Shown here piece after piece: positions 13,965 through 21,387 of a stretch of DNA of 35,866 bases. The translations under genes were made by a program, and so were the position numbers. Within the stretch, counting starts at the first letter, position 1. Each line of letters opens with the position of its first letter. Origin of the DNA: an uncultured Bacteroidales bacterium (GTDB lineage: Bacteria; Bacteroidota; Bacteroidia; Bacteroidales; Marinilabiliaceae). The stretch covers positions 1 to 35,866 of the forward strand of contig CAKUVM010000014.1 of assembly GCA_934699135.1 (NCBI GenBank), in the 5' to 3' direction. Under the pieces are notes generated by a model. The model ran no database searches and was not told where the DNA came from. It worked only from the letters and a program-made list of their open reading frames with translations.

Positions 13965-14960
13965 ATGGCAATTTTAGCTTTCCAAAAACCAGAAAAAGTC
14001 ATAATGCTCGAGAACGACGATAAGTTCGGTCGTTTCGAATTTCGTCCTCTTGAACCAGGTTATGGCATTACCATTGGAAATGCCTTAAGAAGAATTTTAA
14101 TCAACTCCCTCGAAGGTTTTGCTATCACGTCAATCAAGATTGACGGTGTCCAGCACGAATTCGCAACCATCCCTGGCGTTATTGACGATGTAACCCAGAT
14201 TATCCTCAACCTCAAGCAAGTACGTTTTCGCAAGATTGGCGCCCAAGACGAGGACAAAGAGGTCGTAAGCCTCAAAATCACGGGTCAGAGCCAGATCACG
14301 GCGGGCGACTTCAACAAGGTTATGCACAATTTCGAGGTTCTCAACCCAGACCTCGTCATTTGCAACCTAAATGAGGACGTCAAGTTCAATATGACCTTCA
14401 CTGTCAACAAGGGCAGAGGTTATGTCAGGGCTGACGAGAATCAAGAGGAAGGTCAAGACATCAACACCATCGCCATCGATTCCATCTTCACGCCCATAAT
14501 CAATGTCAAGTACTCTGTTGAGAAGTACCGTGTGCTTCAGAAGACAGACTATGACAAACTGAACCTGGAGATTACCACAGACGGTTCAATCCTCCCAAAA
14601 GATGCCTTGAAGGAGGCTGCCAAGATTCTCATCTACCATTTTATGCTCTTCTCCGATGAGAAGATCACGATGGACGAGAACGAGAAGGCTGGGGGTGAGG
14701 AGTTTGACGAGGAGGTTCTGCGAATGAGGCAGCTCTTGAAGACAAGGCTCAGCGATATGGATCTTTCCGTCCGCGCCCTGAACTGTCTTAAAGCTGCTGA
14801 GGTTGAGACTCTTGGCGAATTGGTAACGTACCACAGGAATGATCTACTCAAGTTCCGCAACTTCGGAAAGAAGTCGCTCACGGAGCTTGACGATCTCTTG
14901 GCCAACCTCGGTCTCTCGTTCGGCATGGACACGGCTAAGTATAAACTCGATAAAGAATAA
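13965..14960 (+). CDS. rpoA: RNA polymerase alpha subunit
   Basis: Scaffold for RNA polymerase assembly and contact point for activators and UP elements. The 331-residue product has the N-terminal domain (1-~235): GRFEFRPLEPGYGITIGNALRRILINSLEGFAITSIKIDGV at ~22-62. A flexible acidic linker (MDENEKAGGEEFDEE, ~236-250) leads to the C-terminal domain: LSVRALNCLKAAEVETLGEL (~267-286) and LLKFRNFGKKSLTELDDLL. R270, N273 and K276 align with the DNA-contacting R265, N268 and K271 of E. coli, so UP-element binding is probably retained. Confidence 0.98.
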   Translation: MAILAFQKPEKVIMLENDDKFGRFEFRPLEPGYGITIGNALRRILINSLEGFAITSIKIDGVQHEFATIPGVIDDVTQIILNLKQVRFRKIGAQDEDKEVVSLKITGQSQITAGDFNKVMHNFEVLNPDLVICNLNEDVKFNMTFTVNKGRGYVRADENQEEGQDINTIAIDSIFTPIINVKYSVEKYRVLQKTDYDKLNLEITTDGSILPKDALKEAAKILIYHFMLFSDEKITMDENEKAGGEEFDEEVLRMRQLLKTRLSDMDLSVRALNCLKAAEVETLGELVTYHRNDLLKFRNFGKKSLTELDDLLANLGLSFGMDTAKYKLDKE

Positions 14961-14965
14961 TTACG

Positions 14966-15463
14966 ATGAGACATAATAAGAAATTCAATCACCTTGGTCG
15001 GACGAGCTCCCATCGTAAAGCTATGCTCTCCAATATGGCCTGCTCGCTCATCCTCCATAAGAGGATCACGACGACAGTCGCCAAGGCTAAGGCTTTGCGT
15101 GTCTATGTTGAGCCCCTTATCAACAAGACCAAGAACCTGACTACTGTTGACGAGAAGCGCCATGCGCAGCGTCTCGTTTTCAGTCACCTTCAGGATAACG
15201 CCGCAACCAAGGAGCTTTTCACCGAGGTAGCCGGCAAGGTTGCTAACCGACCAGGAGGGTACACCCGAATCCTCAAGACAGGCTCACGTATTGGCGACGC
15301 TGCAGATATGTGCTTCATTGAGCTTGTTGACTACAACGCCAATATGCTTGCGGCTCCTAAGAAGGCAGAGGAGAAGAAGAAGACCCGTCGCGGCCGCGGC
15401 AAGAAGGCTGAAGCGGCAGAAGCTCCTGCCGCAGAGGCAAAGGCAGAGGAGAAGGCTGAGTAG
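14966..15463 (+). CDS. rplQ: 50S ribosomal protein L17, with Ala/Glu-rich tail
   Basis: Located near the tunnel exit. The core (1-~120) is canonical: MRHNKKFNHLGRTSSHRKAMLSNMACSLILHKRITTTVAKAKALRVYVEPLI in conserved blocks, and NRPGGYTRILKTGSRIGDAADMCFIELVDYN (~92-122). The 165-residue protein then has a ~40-residue low-complexity tail of Lys, Ala, Glu and Arg (AEEKKKTRRGRGKKAEAAEAPAAEAK region). Such tails are usual in Bacteroidetes L17. Last gene of the cluster; a strong terminator follows. Confidence 0.97.
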   Translation: MRHNKKFNHLGRTSSHRKAMLSNMACSLILHKRITTTVAKAKALRVYVEPLINKTKNLTTVDEKRHAQRLVFSHLQDNAATKELFTEVAGKVANRPGGYTRILKTGSRIGDAADMCFIELVDYNANMLAAPKKAEEKKKTRRGRGKKAEAAEAPAAEAKAEEKAE

Positions 15464-15486
15464 ATCAGACTTATCATCGACAGAGA

Positions 15487-15518
15487 GAGGGGAGATAATT
15501 TATCTCCCCTCTTTTTTG
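15487..15518 (+). terminator. Rho-independent terminator after rplQ
   Basis: Near-continuous 10-12 bp stem: GAGGGGAGATAA (15487-15498) against TTATCTCCCCTC (15500-15511), in practice with a small AT loop, followed by TTTTTTG. It ends the alpha-type operon, and its U-tract doubles as the -33 region of the next promoter. Confidence 0.92.
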
Positions 15519-15545
15519 TTTTATAGCCTCTTTGGCTTACTTTTG
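15515..15545 (+). promoter_or_regulatory. Promoter of the lipoprotein-surA-ostA operon
   Basis: TTTG (15515-15518), 19-nt spacer, TACTTTTG (15538-15545), a full match to TTTG/TAnnTTTG. The -33 element is the last part of the rplQ terminator U-tract. The predicted start is near 15552, ~50 nt before the first possible ATG and ~100 nt before the preferred one. Confidence 0.75.
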
Positions 15546-15649
15546 CTTAGGCGTGAGTGCGCTGCGTGTTCCAGCGCAGTTCGTGAGAATCGTGTTTTTA
15601 CATGAGCGCATATGACCCAAACACCCGTATTTTGGATTGGCAGTATCTA

Positions 15650-16528
15650 ATGACCCTTGATATCAAGAAAATGTTTTGGCTTCTGCTGGCCGTTGTCTGT
15701 ATTTTTTTTCTGCCGTCCTGCGGGGACGGGGATGACACGGGGGCCGATGTCGTTGTCTCGGTCGGAGACGCTGAGCTGACTCGCACGCAGCTAATGTCCG
15801 CATTGCCGGTCACGGCCTCGGCCGCAGACAGCGCGGTGTTTGCAGATGAGTACATCAGAGGGTGGGTATACCGTCAGGTGCTGCTCCAGAAGGCCACGCT
15901 TTATCTGTCTAACGAGACTGAGGAGATAGACGAGGCCGTTGAAGAGTATCGCTCCTCTCTCATCATAGAGATGTACCAAAATAAACTGGTGGAGCAGAAG
16001 TTTAAGCCGGACATAACAAATGATGACATTCATGCATACTACGAGCAGATGAAGCAAAATTTCGTCTTGCCCGACCCTCTCATTAAAGGCTGTTTCGCCA
16101 TCATCCCGTCTAGCACACCAGACATTAGTGGCTTCGTCAAGACGCTAATTCGCTTTGACGAGGAGTCTTCGTTGGAGGTGGAGGAATATATGTTTCACAA
16201 CGCGACAAAATATAAGAGTTCGTTCGACGCTTGGCTCTCTATGGCTGCCGTCCGAAACTTCTTCCCCGCCGGCTCGTTGCCTGAGGATGTACAGTCTCTG
16301 ACAAAGGTGCCAGTGCTGAAGGTTGAAGAGGACGGCAACGTGTACATCCTCAAAGTGACGCACGCGCTCCCCGCGGGAGCGGTCGCCCCAGAGGAGTTCG
16401 TCAGGAAAGACATAACAAACATCTTGGTGAGCAAGAGGAAGTTGGAGTTCCTCTCCTCTGCTAATAAAGACATATATGAGCAGGCTGTAAAGTCCAATGC
16501 CATAAAGTTCTACGACAATAATGACTAA
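15650..16528 (+). CDS. SurA-like periplasmic chaperone lipoprotein (probable)
   Basis: Secreted lipoprotein: hydrophobic FWLLLAVVCIFFLPSC with a lipobox (LPSC, Cys 24), then an acidic linker GDGDDTGAD as found in surface or outer-membrane lipoproteins. I placed the start at ATG 15650 because it gives a short n-region with KK before the hydrophobic core; an in-frame ATG at 15602 would add 16 residues with acidic character. The mature part resembles the helical N-terminal chaperone domain of SurA/PpiC proteins (VVVSVGDAELTRTQLMSALP, then helices and DITNDDIHAYYEQMKQNF). I see no convincing parvulin domain after it. The gene overlaps surA by 8 nt (ATGACTAA), so the two are translationally coupled. 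Likely role: outer-membrane protein folding. Confidence 0.8.
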   Translation: MTLDIKKMFWLLLAVVCIFFLPSCGDGDDTGADVVVSVGDAELTRTQLMSALPVTASAADSAVFADEYIRGWVYRQVLLQKATLYLSNETEEIDEAVEEYRSSLIIEMYQNKLVEQKFKPDITNDDIHAYYEQMKQNFVLPDPLIKGCFAIIPSSTPDISGFVKTLIRFDEESSLEVEEYMFHNATKYKSSFDAWLSMAAVRNFFPAGSLPEDVQSLTKVPVLKVEEDGNVYILKVTHALPAGAVAPEEFVRKDITNILVSKRKLEFLSSANKDIYEQAVKSNAIKFYDNND

Positions 16529-17876
16529 ACACACCCGAATTGCCGTTTGCGTGGCGGCTGCGCTGGCCTCCTCATTTGTCGCGCCGGCGCAAACGAAGCT
16601 GATTGATGAGGTTGTGGCCTCGGTCGGCGATGATGCCATCCTCAGCTCTGACATTGAATACCAGTATGGGCAGGCAATGATTGAGGGAGTCAGCTATGGT
16701 GGCGACATGAAATGCCATATTTTTGAGCAGTTGCTCATCCAGAAGATGATGCTCAACCAAGCCAAGATAGACAGCGTTGAGGTCAAAGACAGCGAGGTGG
16801 CCCAGCAGGTAGACGCACGAATCAACTATTTTGTGCAGCAAGTGGGCGGCCAAGACAAACTGGAGGAGTATTTCGGCAAGCCCATTCAGCAGATTCGCCG
16901 CGACCAGATGGAGACTGTCAGGACGCAGATGATAACGCAGAGGATGCAGCAGAATATCACAAAAGACGTCAAAGTGACCCCCGCTGACATCCGAAACTTC
17001 TATAAAGGCATGAGCGAGGACAGCATACCGTTCGTCCCAGCCCAATATGAGATTCAGCAAATACTCGTCTACCCCGAGATTGAGCAAAAAGAGATAGACC
17101 GAGTCAAAAACCGTCTTCGAGACTTCCAAAAGCAAGTGGCCGAGGGGCGCGACTTCGCCACGCTAGCGGTGCTCTATTCTGAGGATCCCGGCTCGGCCTC
17201 GCGCGGGGGAGACCTGGGCTGGTACTCCAAGTCCGGCTTCGTGCCCGAATTCTCCGCCGTGGCGTTCAACATGAAGGAGAAAGGCAAGGTCTCTAAGATT
17301 GTCGAGACGGAGTTCGGCTACCACATCATCCAGTTCATAGACCGCAAGGGAGACCGCATCAACTGCCGTCACATCCTCCTCAAGCCCAAAGTGACGCCCG
17401 AGAGCCGCAAAAAAGCAACGGCTTTCCTAGACACCGTGGTGAAGTATATCGACGAGAACAAGCTGACGTTTGAAGAGGCCGCCACGCGCTTCTCAATGGA
17501 CAAGGACACGCGGTCCAACGGCGGCACTATGGTCAACCCGGAAGACGGCACCATAAAATTCCAGCTAGGTCAAATCCCCGCCGAGATTGCCAAAGCCATC
17601 CAGGGGCTGGGCGAGGGCGAGGTGTCACAGCCTTTCTCTATGATGGATGACCGCAAAGGCAAGGAGACAATGAGGATTGTCCGACTGGTGAAAAAATACG
17701 CGCCCCACAAGGCCAACATTAATGATGACTACGATATGCTCAAGACTATGGTCGAGAACCAAAAGCGCAAGCAAATGCTCGACGAATGGATCATAAACAA
17801 GCAAAAAGAGCTTTATGTGGTCATAACGCCCGATTGGCGAGGATGCGACTTCCAATACAAGGGCTGGCTGCAATGA
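16521..17876 (+). CDS. surA: SurA-type peptidyl-prolyl isomerase, two parvulin domains
   Basis: Periplasmic chaperone/isomerase for outer-membrane beta-barrel proteins. The signal peptide is residues 1-23 (cleavage APA|Q). The SurA N domain (~24-170) has LIDEVVASVGDDAILSSDIE. Parvulin domain 1 (~176-275) has DFATLAVLYSEDPGSASRGGDLGWYSKSGF and FGYHIIQF. Parvulin domain 2 (~281-390) starts CRHILLKPKVTPESRKK. In domain 1 the usual HIL motif reads QQILV (His to Gln), while domain 2 keeps RHILL, so the isomerase capacity may differ between them. Total 451 residues, normal for Bacteroidetes. Its TGA overlaps the next ATG (ATGA). Confidence 0.92.
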   Translation: MTKHTRIAVCVAAALASSFVAPAQTKLIDEVVASVGDDAILSSDIEYQYGQAMIEGVSYGGDMKCHIFEQLLIQKMMLNQAKIDSVEVKDSEVAQQVDARINYFVQQVGGQDKLEEYFGKPIQQIRRDQMETVRTQMITQRMQQNITKDVKVTPADIRNFYKGMSEDSIPFVPAQYEIQQILVYPEIEQKEIDRVKNRLRDFQKQVAEGRDFATLAVLYSEDPGSASRGGDLGWYSKSGFVPEFSAVAFNMKEKGKVSKIVETEFGYHIIQFIDRKGDRINCRHILLKPKVTPESRKKATAFLDTVVKYIDENKLTFEEAATRFSMDKDTRSNGGTMVNPEDGTIKFQLGQIPAEIAKAIQGLGEGEVSQPFSMMDDRKGKETMRIVRLVKKYAPHKANINDDYDMLKTMVENQKRKQMLDEWIINKQKELYVVITPDWRGCDFQYKGWLQ

Positions 17877-19456
17877 CCGCCATGCGGGCCGCCGTGTGCG
17901 CCATAGCCTTGGCGTGCGCCGAACTGTGCGCTGTGGCGCAGCAGACCATAAGGGTGAGGATTGACAAGGCCGACGTGCTGCGCCACGATGACAAGATAGG
18001 TAAAAACACGCAGTCGCTCAACGGCCACGTGAAGCTCTCGCACCACAACACCATACTCTATTGCGACAGCGCCTATATGTATAACGACTCCAATGTCGTC
18101 ATATGCTACGGCAGCGTCCACGTGGTGCAAAACGACTCCATACACCTCTATGGCGACAGGCTCACCTATCTGGGCAACCAGAACCTGGCCAAGGTGAGGG
18201 ACAACGTGAGAGCCAACAAAGGCCAGACGTGGCTCTACACCGAGCACCTAGACTATGACCGGGCCCTAGACAAGGCCTATTTCTACAATGGCGGCAAGGT
18301 GGTGAACAAAGAAAACACCCTTACCTCCGTCAGGGGCGTGTACTACCCCATGACAAACGACGTCTACTTCAAAAACAACGTGGTGGGCACGTCGCCCAAA
18401 TACCGCCTCGTCTCAGACACCACGGCTTTCAATACACGGACTGAGGTCGTCACCATTCTCGGCCCCACCACCATCACCACAACCGACTCCATGGTCATAG
18501 ACAGCGACAAAGGCTGGTACGACACCAAGGCCGACGTGGCCAAGCTGCTCAAAAACAACCGCCTCTACTCCGTCAGAAATCGCAGCACGCTCAAAGGCCG
18601 GACCATACTCTATGAGCGGCGCAAAGGCCTCGGCACGGCGTGGGACGACATGGTGCTGACCGACTCCACCAACAACATCGCCCTGCAGGGCGACTACGGC
18701 TACTACAAAGAGACCACACAAGAGGCCATGGCCACGCGCAAAGCCATGGTGGCGCAAGTCTATGGGGCGGACACGCTCTTCATGCACGCCGACACATTCC
18801 GCGTAGTGCCGCTCGCCGACACCAGCCGCATCATCAAGGCTTTCCATAATGTCAAGGCTTTCAGGACAGACCTCCAGGCCCGCTGCGACTCTCTCGTCTT
18901 CGACTTCAGAGACTCCGTGGCCACGCTCTACAATATGCCCGTCGTATGGTCGCAAGGCAGCCAGATGACCGCCAACGTCATCAAGCTCTACACCCGCAAC
19001 CAGGCTCTCTACAAGTCCGAACTGCTAGACGCGGCGTTCATCATCTCGCAAGAACCCGACTCGGTGGGTTACGACCAGGTCAAGGGAAAACTCATAACAG
19101 GCCACATCCGCGACAACGACCTGTACCTCATTGACGTGGACGGCAACGGCCAGACCATATACTACCCCAAAGACGGCCCAAGCCTCATCGGCGTCAACAG
19201 GGCCGAGAGCAGCAACATGAGCATATGGCTCAAAGACCGTAAGATAAGCAGCATTGTCATGAGGGTGTCTCCGGCCGGCAACATGAACCCGCCATCCCTC
19301 ACGGGCGAGAAAGACAACAAACTGTCCGGCTTCCGGTGGCTAGATGACTACAGGCCAAAGAGCAAGGACGACATATTCCTCAAACTAGAAATCCCCGCCG
19401 ACATGCAGGCGCAGGAGGAAGTCTATGAAGGATATGATTTTGACGACATAGAGTGA
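17873..19456 (+). CDS. OstA/LptA-like periplasmic protein
   Basis: 527 residues. The start is ATG 17873, chosen because it overlaps the surA stop as ATGA and gives a signal peptide (MTAMRAAVCAIALACAELCAVA|QQ). The mature part consists of repeated short beta-strand units of the OstA_2 (LptA-like) type: RIDKADVLRHDD..NTQSLNGHVKLSHHNTILYCDSAYMYNDSN, GDRLTYLGNQNLAKVRDNV, DSDKGWYDTKADVAKL. These form a beta-jellyroll groove that binds LPS in the LptA/LptD family. The C-terminus is acidic (YEGYDFDDIE). Pairing with SurA-like genes points to lipopolysaccharide or outer-membrane assembly. The exact partner is unknown; it is larger than LptA and lacks an LptD barrel. Confidence 0.87.
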   Translation: MTAMRAAVCAIALACAELCAVAQQTIRVRIDKADVLRHDDKIGKNTQSLNGHVKLSHHNTILYCDSAYMYNDSNVVICYGSVHVVQNDSIHLYGDRLTYLGNQNLAKVRDNVRANKGQTWLYTEHLDYDRALDKAYFYNGGKVVNKENTLTSVRGVYYPMTNDVYFKNNVVGTSPKYRLVSDTTAFNTRTEVVTILGPTTITTTDSMVIDSDKGWYDTKADVAKLLKNNRLYSVRNRSTLKGRTILYERRKGLGTAWDDMVLTDSTNNIALQGDYGYYKETTQEAMATRKAMVAQVYGADTLFMHADTFRVVPLADTSRIIKAFHNVKAFRTDLQARCDSLVFDFRDSVATLYNMPVVWSQGSQMTANVIKLYTRNQALYKSELLDAAFIISQEPDSVGYDQVKGKLITGHIRDNDLYLIDVDGNGQTIYYPKDGPSLIGVNRAESSNMSIWLKDRKISSIVMRVSPAGNMNPPSLTGEKDNKLSGFRWLDDYRPKSKDDIFLKLEIPADMQAQEEVYEGYDFDDIE

Positions 19457-19536
19457 CAAACAGCCGAATGGCGAGCCGTATTGTGGAAACTTTTTATACA
19501 TTCGCGGCTTGTTAAGGTTCCATAAAAACTTTTGCT

Positions 19537-19758
19537 ATGTATTGGACTCTAGAATTAGCCTCGAAGCTCGAGGATGCGCCTTGGCCAGCAACCAAGGATG
19601 AGCTCATTGACTACGCGACACGCTCCGGCGCCCCCCTTGAGGTGATTGAGAACCTGCAAGAGATTGAGGACGACGGCGAGGTCTACGAGAGCATAGAAGA
19701 CATCTGGCCTGACTACCCCAGCAACGAGGACTTCTTCTTCAACGAAGACGAGTACTGA
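19537..19758 (+). CDS. DUF2795 small acidic protein
   Basis: A 73-residue protein, strongly acidic, reading MYWTLELASKLEDAPWPATK, then DELIDYATRSGAPLEVIENL, and ending in PDYPSNEDFFFNEDEY. I recognise this as the DUF2795 type nearly universal in Bacteroidetes. The pattern W-P-A-T-K-x-E-L-I-x-Y-A and the aromatic/acidic tail are conserved. No signal peptide or membrane segment is seen, so it is cytosolic. The function is unknown; the acidic surface suggests protein binding or nucleic-acid mimicry, which is only a guess. It stands alone between the ostA-like gene and a terminator. Confidence 0.9.
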   Translation: MYWTLELASKLEDAPWPATKDELIDYATRSGAPLEVIENLQEIEDDGEVYESIEDIWPDYPSNEDFFFNEDEY

Positions 19759-19792
19759 TGCCGGGCAAAAGCCAGGCCGACAGACCAAGATA

Positions 19793-19836
19793 AAGCTGCC
19801 AGTCGGCGCGCGACGAGCGCCGGATGGCGGCTTTTT
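19793..19836 (+). terminator. Rho-independent terminator after the DUF2795 gene
   Basis: Outer stem AAGCTGCCA (19793-19801) / TGGCGGCTT (19825-19833), with one G-U pair. Inner stem CGGCGC (19804-19809) / GCGCCG (19817-19822). TTTTT follows (19832-19836). Strong and well placed 34 nt after the stop. Confidence 0.88.
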
Positions 19837-19923
19837 CAGTCATCCTCCACTCCACGAACCAGAGCAGAGCAAGGAGCGCCCCGGCGGGCGCAAATCATAA
19901 TAACAACACACAAAAAGAAACCT

Positions 19924-21288
19924 ATGCCTCAGCAAAAAAGATACTTCCTCTCCGAGGACCAGATCCCGCGCCAATGGTTCAACATAGCGGCCGTGATGCC
20001 TAACAAGCCCATGCCGCCGCTCAACCCGAAGACGCGCAAGCCCATGACGGCCGAAGACCTCTTCCCGCTCTTCTCAGAAGAGGTGTCGCGCCAAGAGATG
20101 AACGTCTCCGACGAGTGGATAGACATCCCAGAACCCGTGCGAGACATGTACAAGACCTATCGCAGCACGCCACTGGTGCGCGCCACTGGCTTGGAAAAAG
20201 CCTTGGACACCCCAGCCCACATCTACTTCAAAAACGAGAGCGTAAGCCCTGTGGGCTCACACAAGCTCAACTCCGCCCTCGCGCAGGCTTACTACTGTAA
20301 GCAGCAGGGCGTGACCAACGTCACCACTGAGACGGGTGCGGGCCAGTGGGGCTGCGCGCTCTCCTATGCAGCCAAGGTCTTCGGCCTCGAGGCCGCAGTG
20401 TATCAGGTCAAGATAAGCTACAACCAGAAGCCATATCGCCGCAGCATCATGCAGACTTTCGGGGCGCAGGTGACGCCGTCCCCATCCATGTCCACCCGCG
20501 CCGGCAAAGACGTCCTCACGCGGGACCCCAACAATCAGGGCTCGCTCGGCACGGCCATATCAGAGGCCGTGGAGCTGGCCATGACCACGCCCAACTGCAA
20601 ATACACCCTCGGCTCAGTCCTTAGCCACGTCACGCTCCACCAGACCGTCATAGGCCTCGAGGCCGAGATGCAGATGGAGATGGCCGGTGAGTACCCCGAC
20701 GTGGTCATAGCCTGCTTCGGCGGCGGCTCCAACTTCGGCGGCATCTCATTCCCATTCATGCGCCACACCATCAAAGACGGGCGAAAGACGCGTTTCATAG
20801 CCGCCGAGCCCACGTCATGCCCCAAGCTCACCCGAGGGGTCTTCCAGTATGACTATGGCGACGTGGCCGGCTACACGCCGCTCCTGCCCATGTTCACTCT
20901 CGGCCACAACTTCATGCCGGCCAACATCCACGCCGGCGGCTTGCGCTACCATGGCGCCGGCGTCATAGTCTCGCAGCTGCTCAAAGACGGCTTCATGGAG
21001 GCCTCCGACGTCCGCCAGCTTGAGAGCTTCGAGGCGGGGCTGCTCTTCGCCCGCACCGAGGGCATAATCCCCGCCCCGGAGTCTTGCCACGCCATAGCCA
21101 CGGCCATTCGCGAGGCAAAGAGGTGCAAAGAGGAGGGTAAGGCCGAGGTGTTGCTTTTCAACCTCTCCGGCCACGGCCTCATCGACATGGCGGCCTATGA
21201 CCAATATCTATCTGGCAGTCTGCAAGACTATGTGGTATCTGACGATGAGGTGCGCAAAAACCTCAGCCAGATAGAGAAGATCATATAG
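19924..21288 (+). CDS. TrpB2-type pyridoxal-phosphate enzyme (tryptophan synthase beta-like)
   Basis: 454-residue fold-type II PLP enzyme of the TrpB2 subfamily: long N-terminus, with IPRQWFNIAAVMPN and STPLVRATGLEKAL (~81-94). The PLP lysine is K114 in GSHKLNSA, and GAGQWG (~138-143) and the phosphate-binding GGGSN loop (266-270) are present. Tryptophan synthase beta chains convert indole and serine to tryptophan. TrpB2 enzymes often lack a TrpA partner and may use free indole or phosphoserine; no trp genes lie nearby, so the substrate is uncertain. It appears to be a single-gene unit with a terminator on each side. Ile codons are unusual: by eye 12 ATA, 10 ATC, 1 ATT. Confidence 0.93.
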   Translation: MPQQKRYFLSEDQIPRQWFNIAAVMPNKPMPPLNPKTRKPMTAEDLFPLFSEEVSRQEMNVSDEWIDIPEPVRDMYKTYRSTPLVRATGLEKALDTPAHIYFKNESVSPVGSHKLNSALAQAYYCKQQGVTNVTTETGAGQWGCALSYAAKVFGLEAAVYQVKISYNQKPYRRSIMQTFGAQVTPSPSMSTRAGKDVLTRDPNNQGSLGTAISEAVELAMTTPNCKYTLGSVLSHVTLHQTVIGLEAEMQMEMAGEYPDVVIACFGGGSNFGGISFPFMRHTIKDGRKTRFIAAEPTSCPKLTRGVFQYDYGDVAGYTPLLPMFTLGHNFMPANIHAGGLRYHGAGVIVSQLLKDGFMEASDVRQLESFEAGLLFARTEGIIPAPESCHAIATAIREAKRCKEEGKAEVLLFNLSGHGLIDMAAYDQYLSGSLQDYVVSDDEVRKNLSQIEKII

Positions 21289-21319
21289 TCGGGCGCGCGC
21301 CCTTTCCGCCCGCGAAAGA

Positions 21320-21362
21320 AAAGCCGTCTGGCCCGCGCCTCAAACGCGGGCCAGACGGCTTT
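21320..21362. terminator. Bidirectional terminator between trpB2-like and SGNH hydrolase genes
   Basis: An 18-bp perfect stem, with arms 21320-21337 and 21345-21362 and a 7-nt loop. The plus strand has a short TTTC after the stem; the minus strand has CTTTTCTTT. It sits between the two convergent stop codons and can serve both. Confidence 0.9.
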
Positions 21363-21387
21363 CTGTGGTCAGAACGTTGCCTTGGCG

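Noticed and set aside
17786..17872. Upstream start for the OstA-like protein
   Set aside because: It would add 29 residues overlapping surA and bury the signal peptide; ATG 17873 gives an ATGA overlap and a clean signal sequence.
19497..19504. Promoter -7 element for the DUF2795 gene (TACATTCG)
   Set aside because: One mismatch and no -33 element at the right distance, so not listed as a feature.
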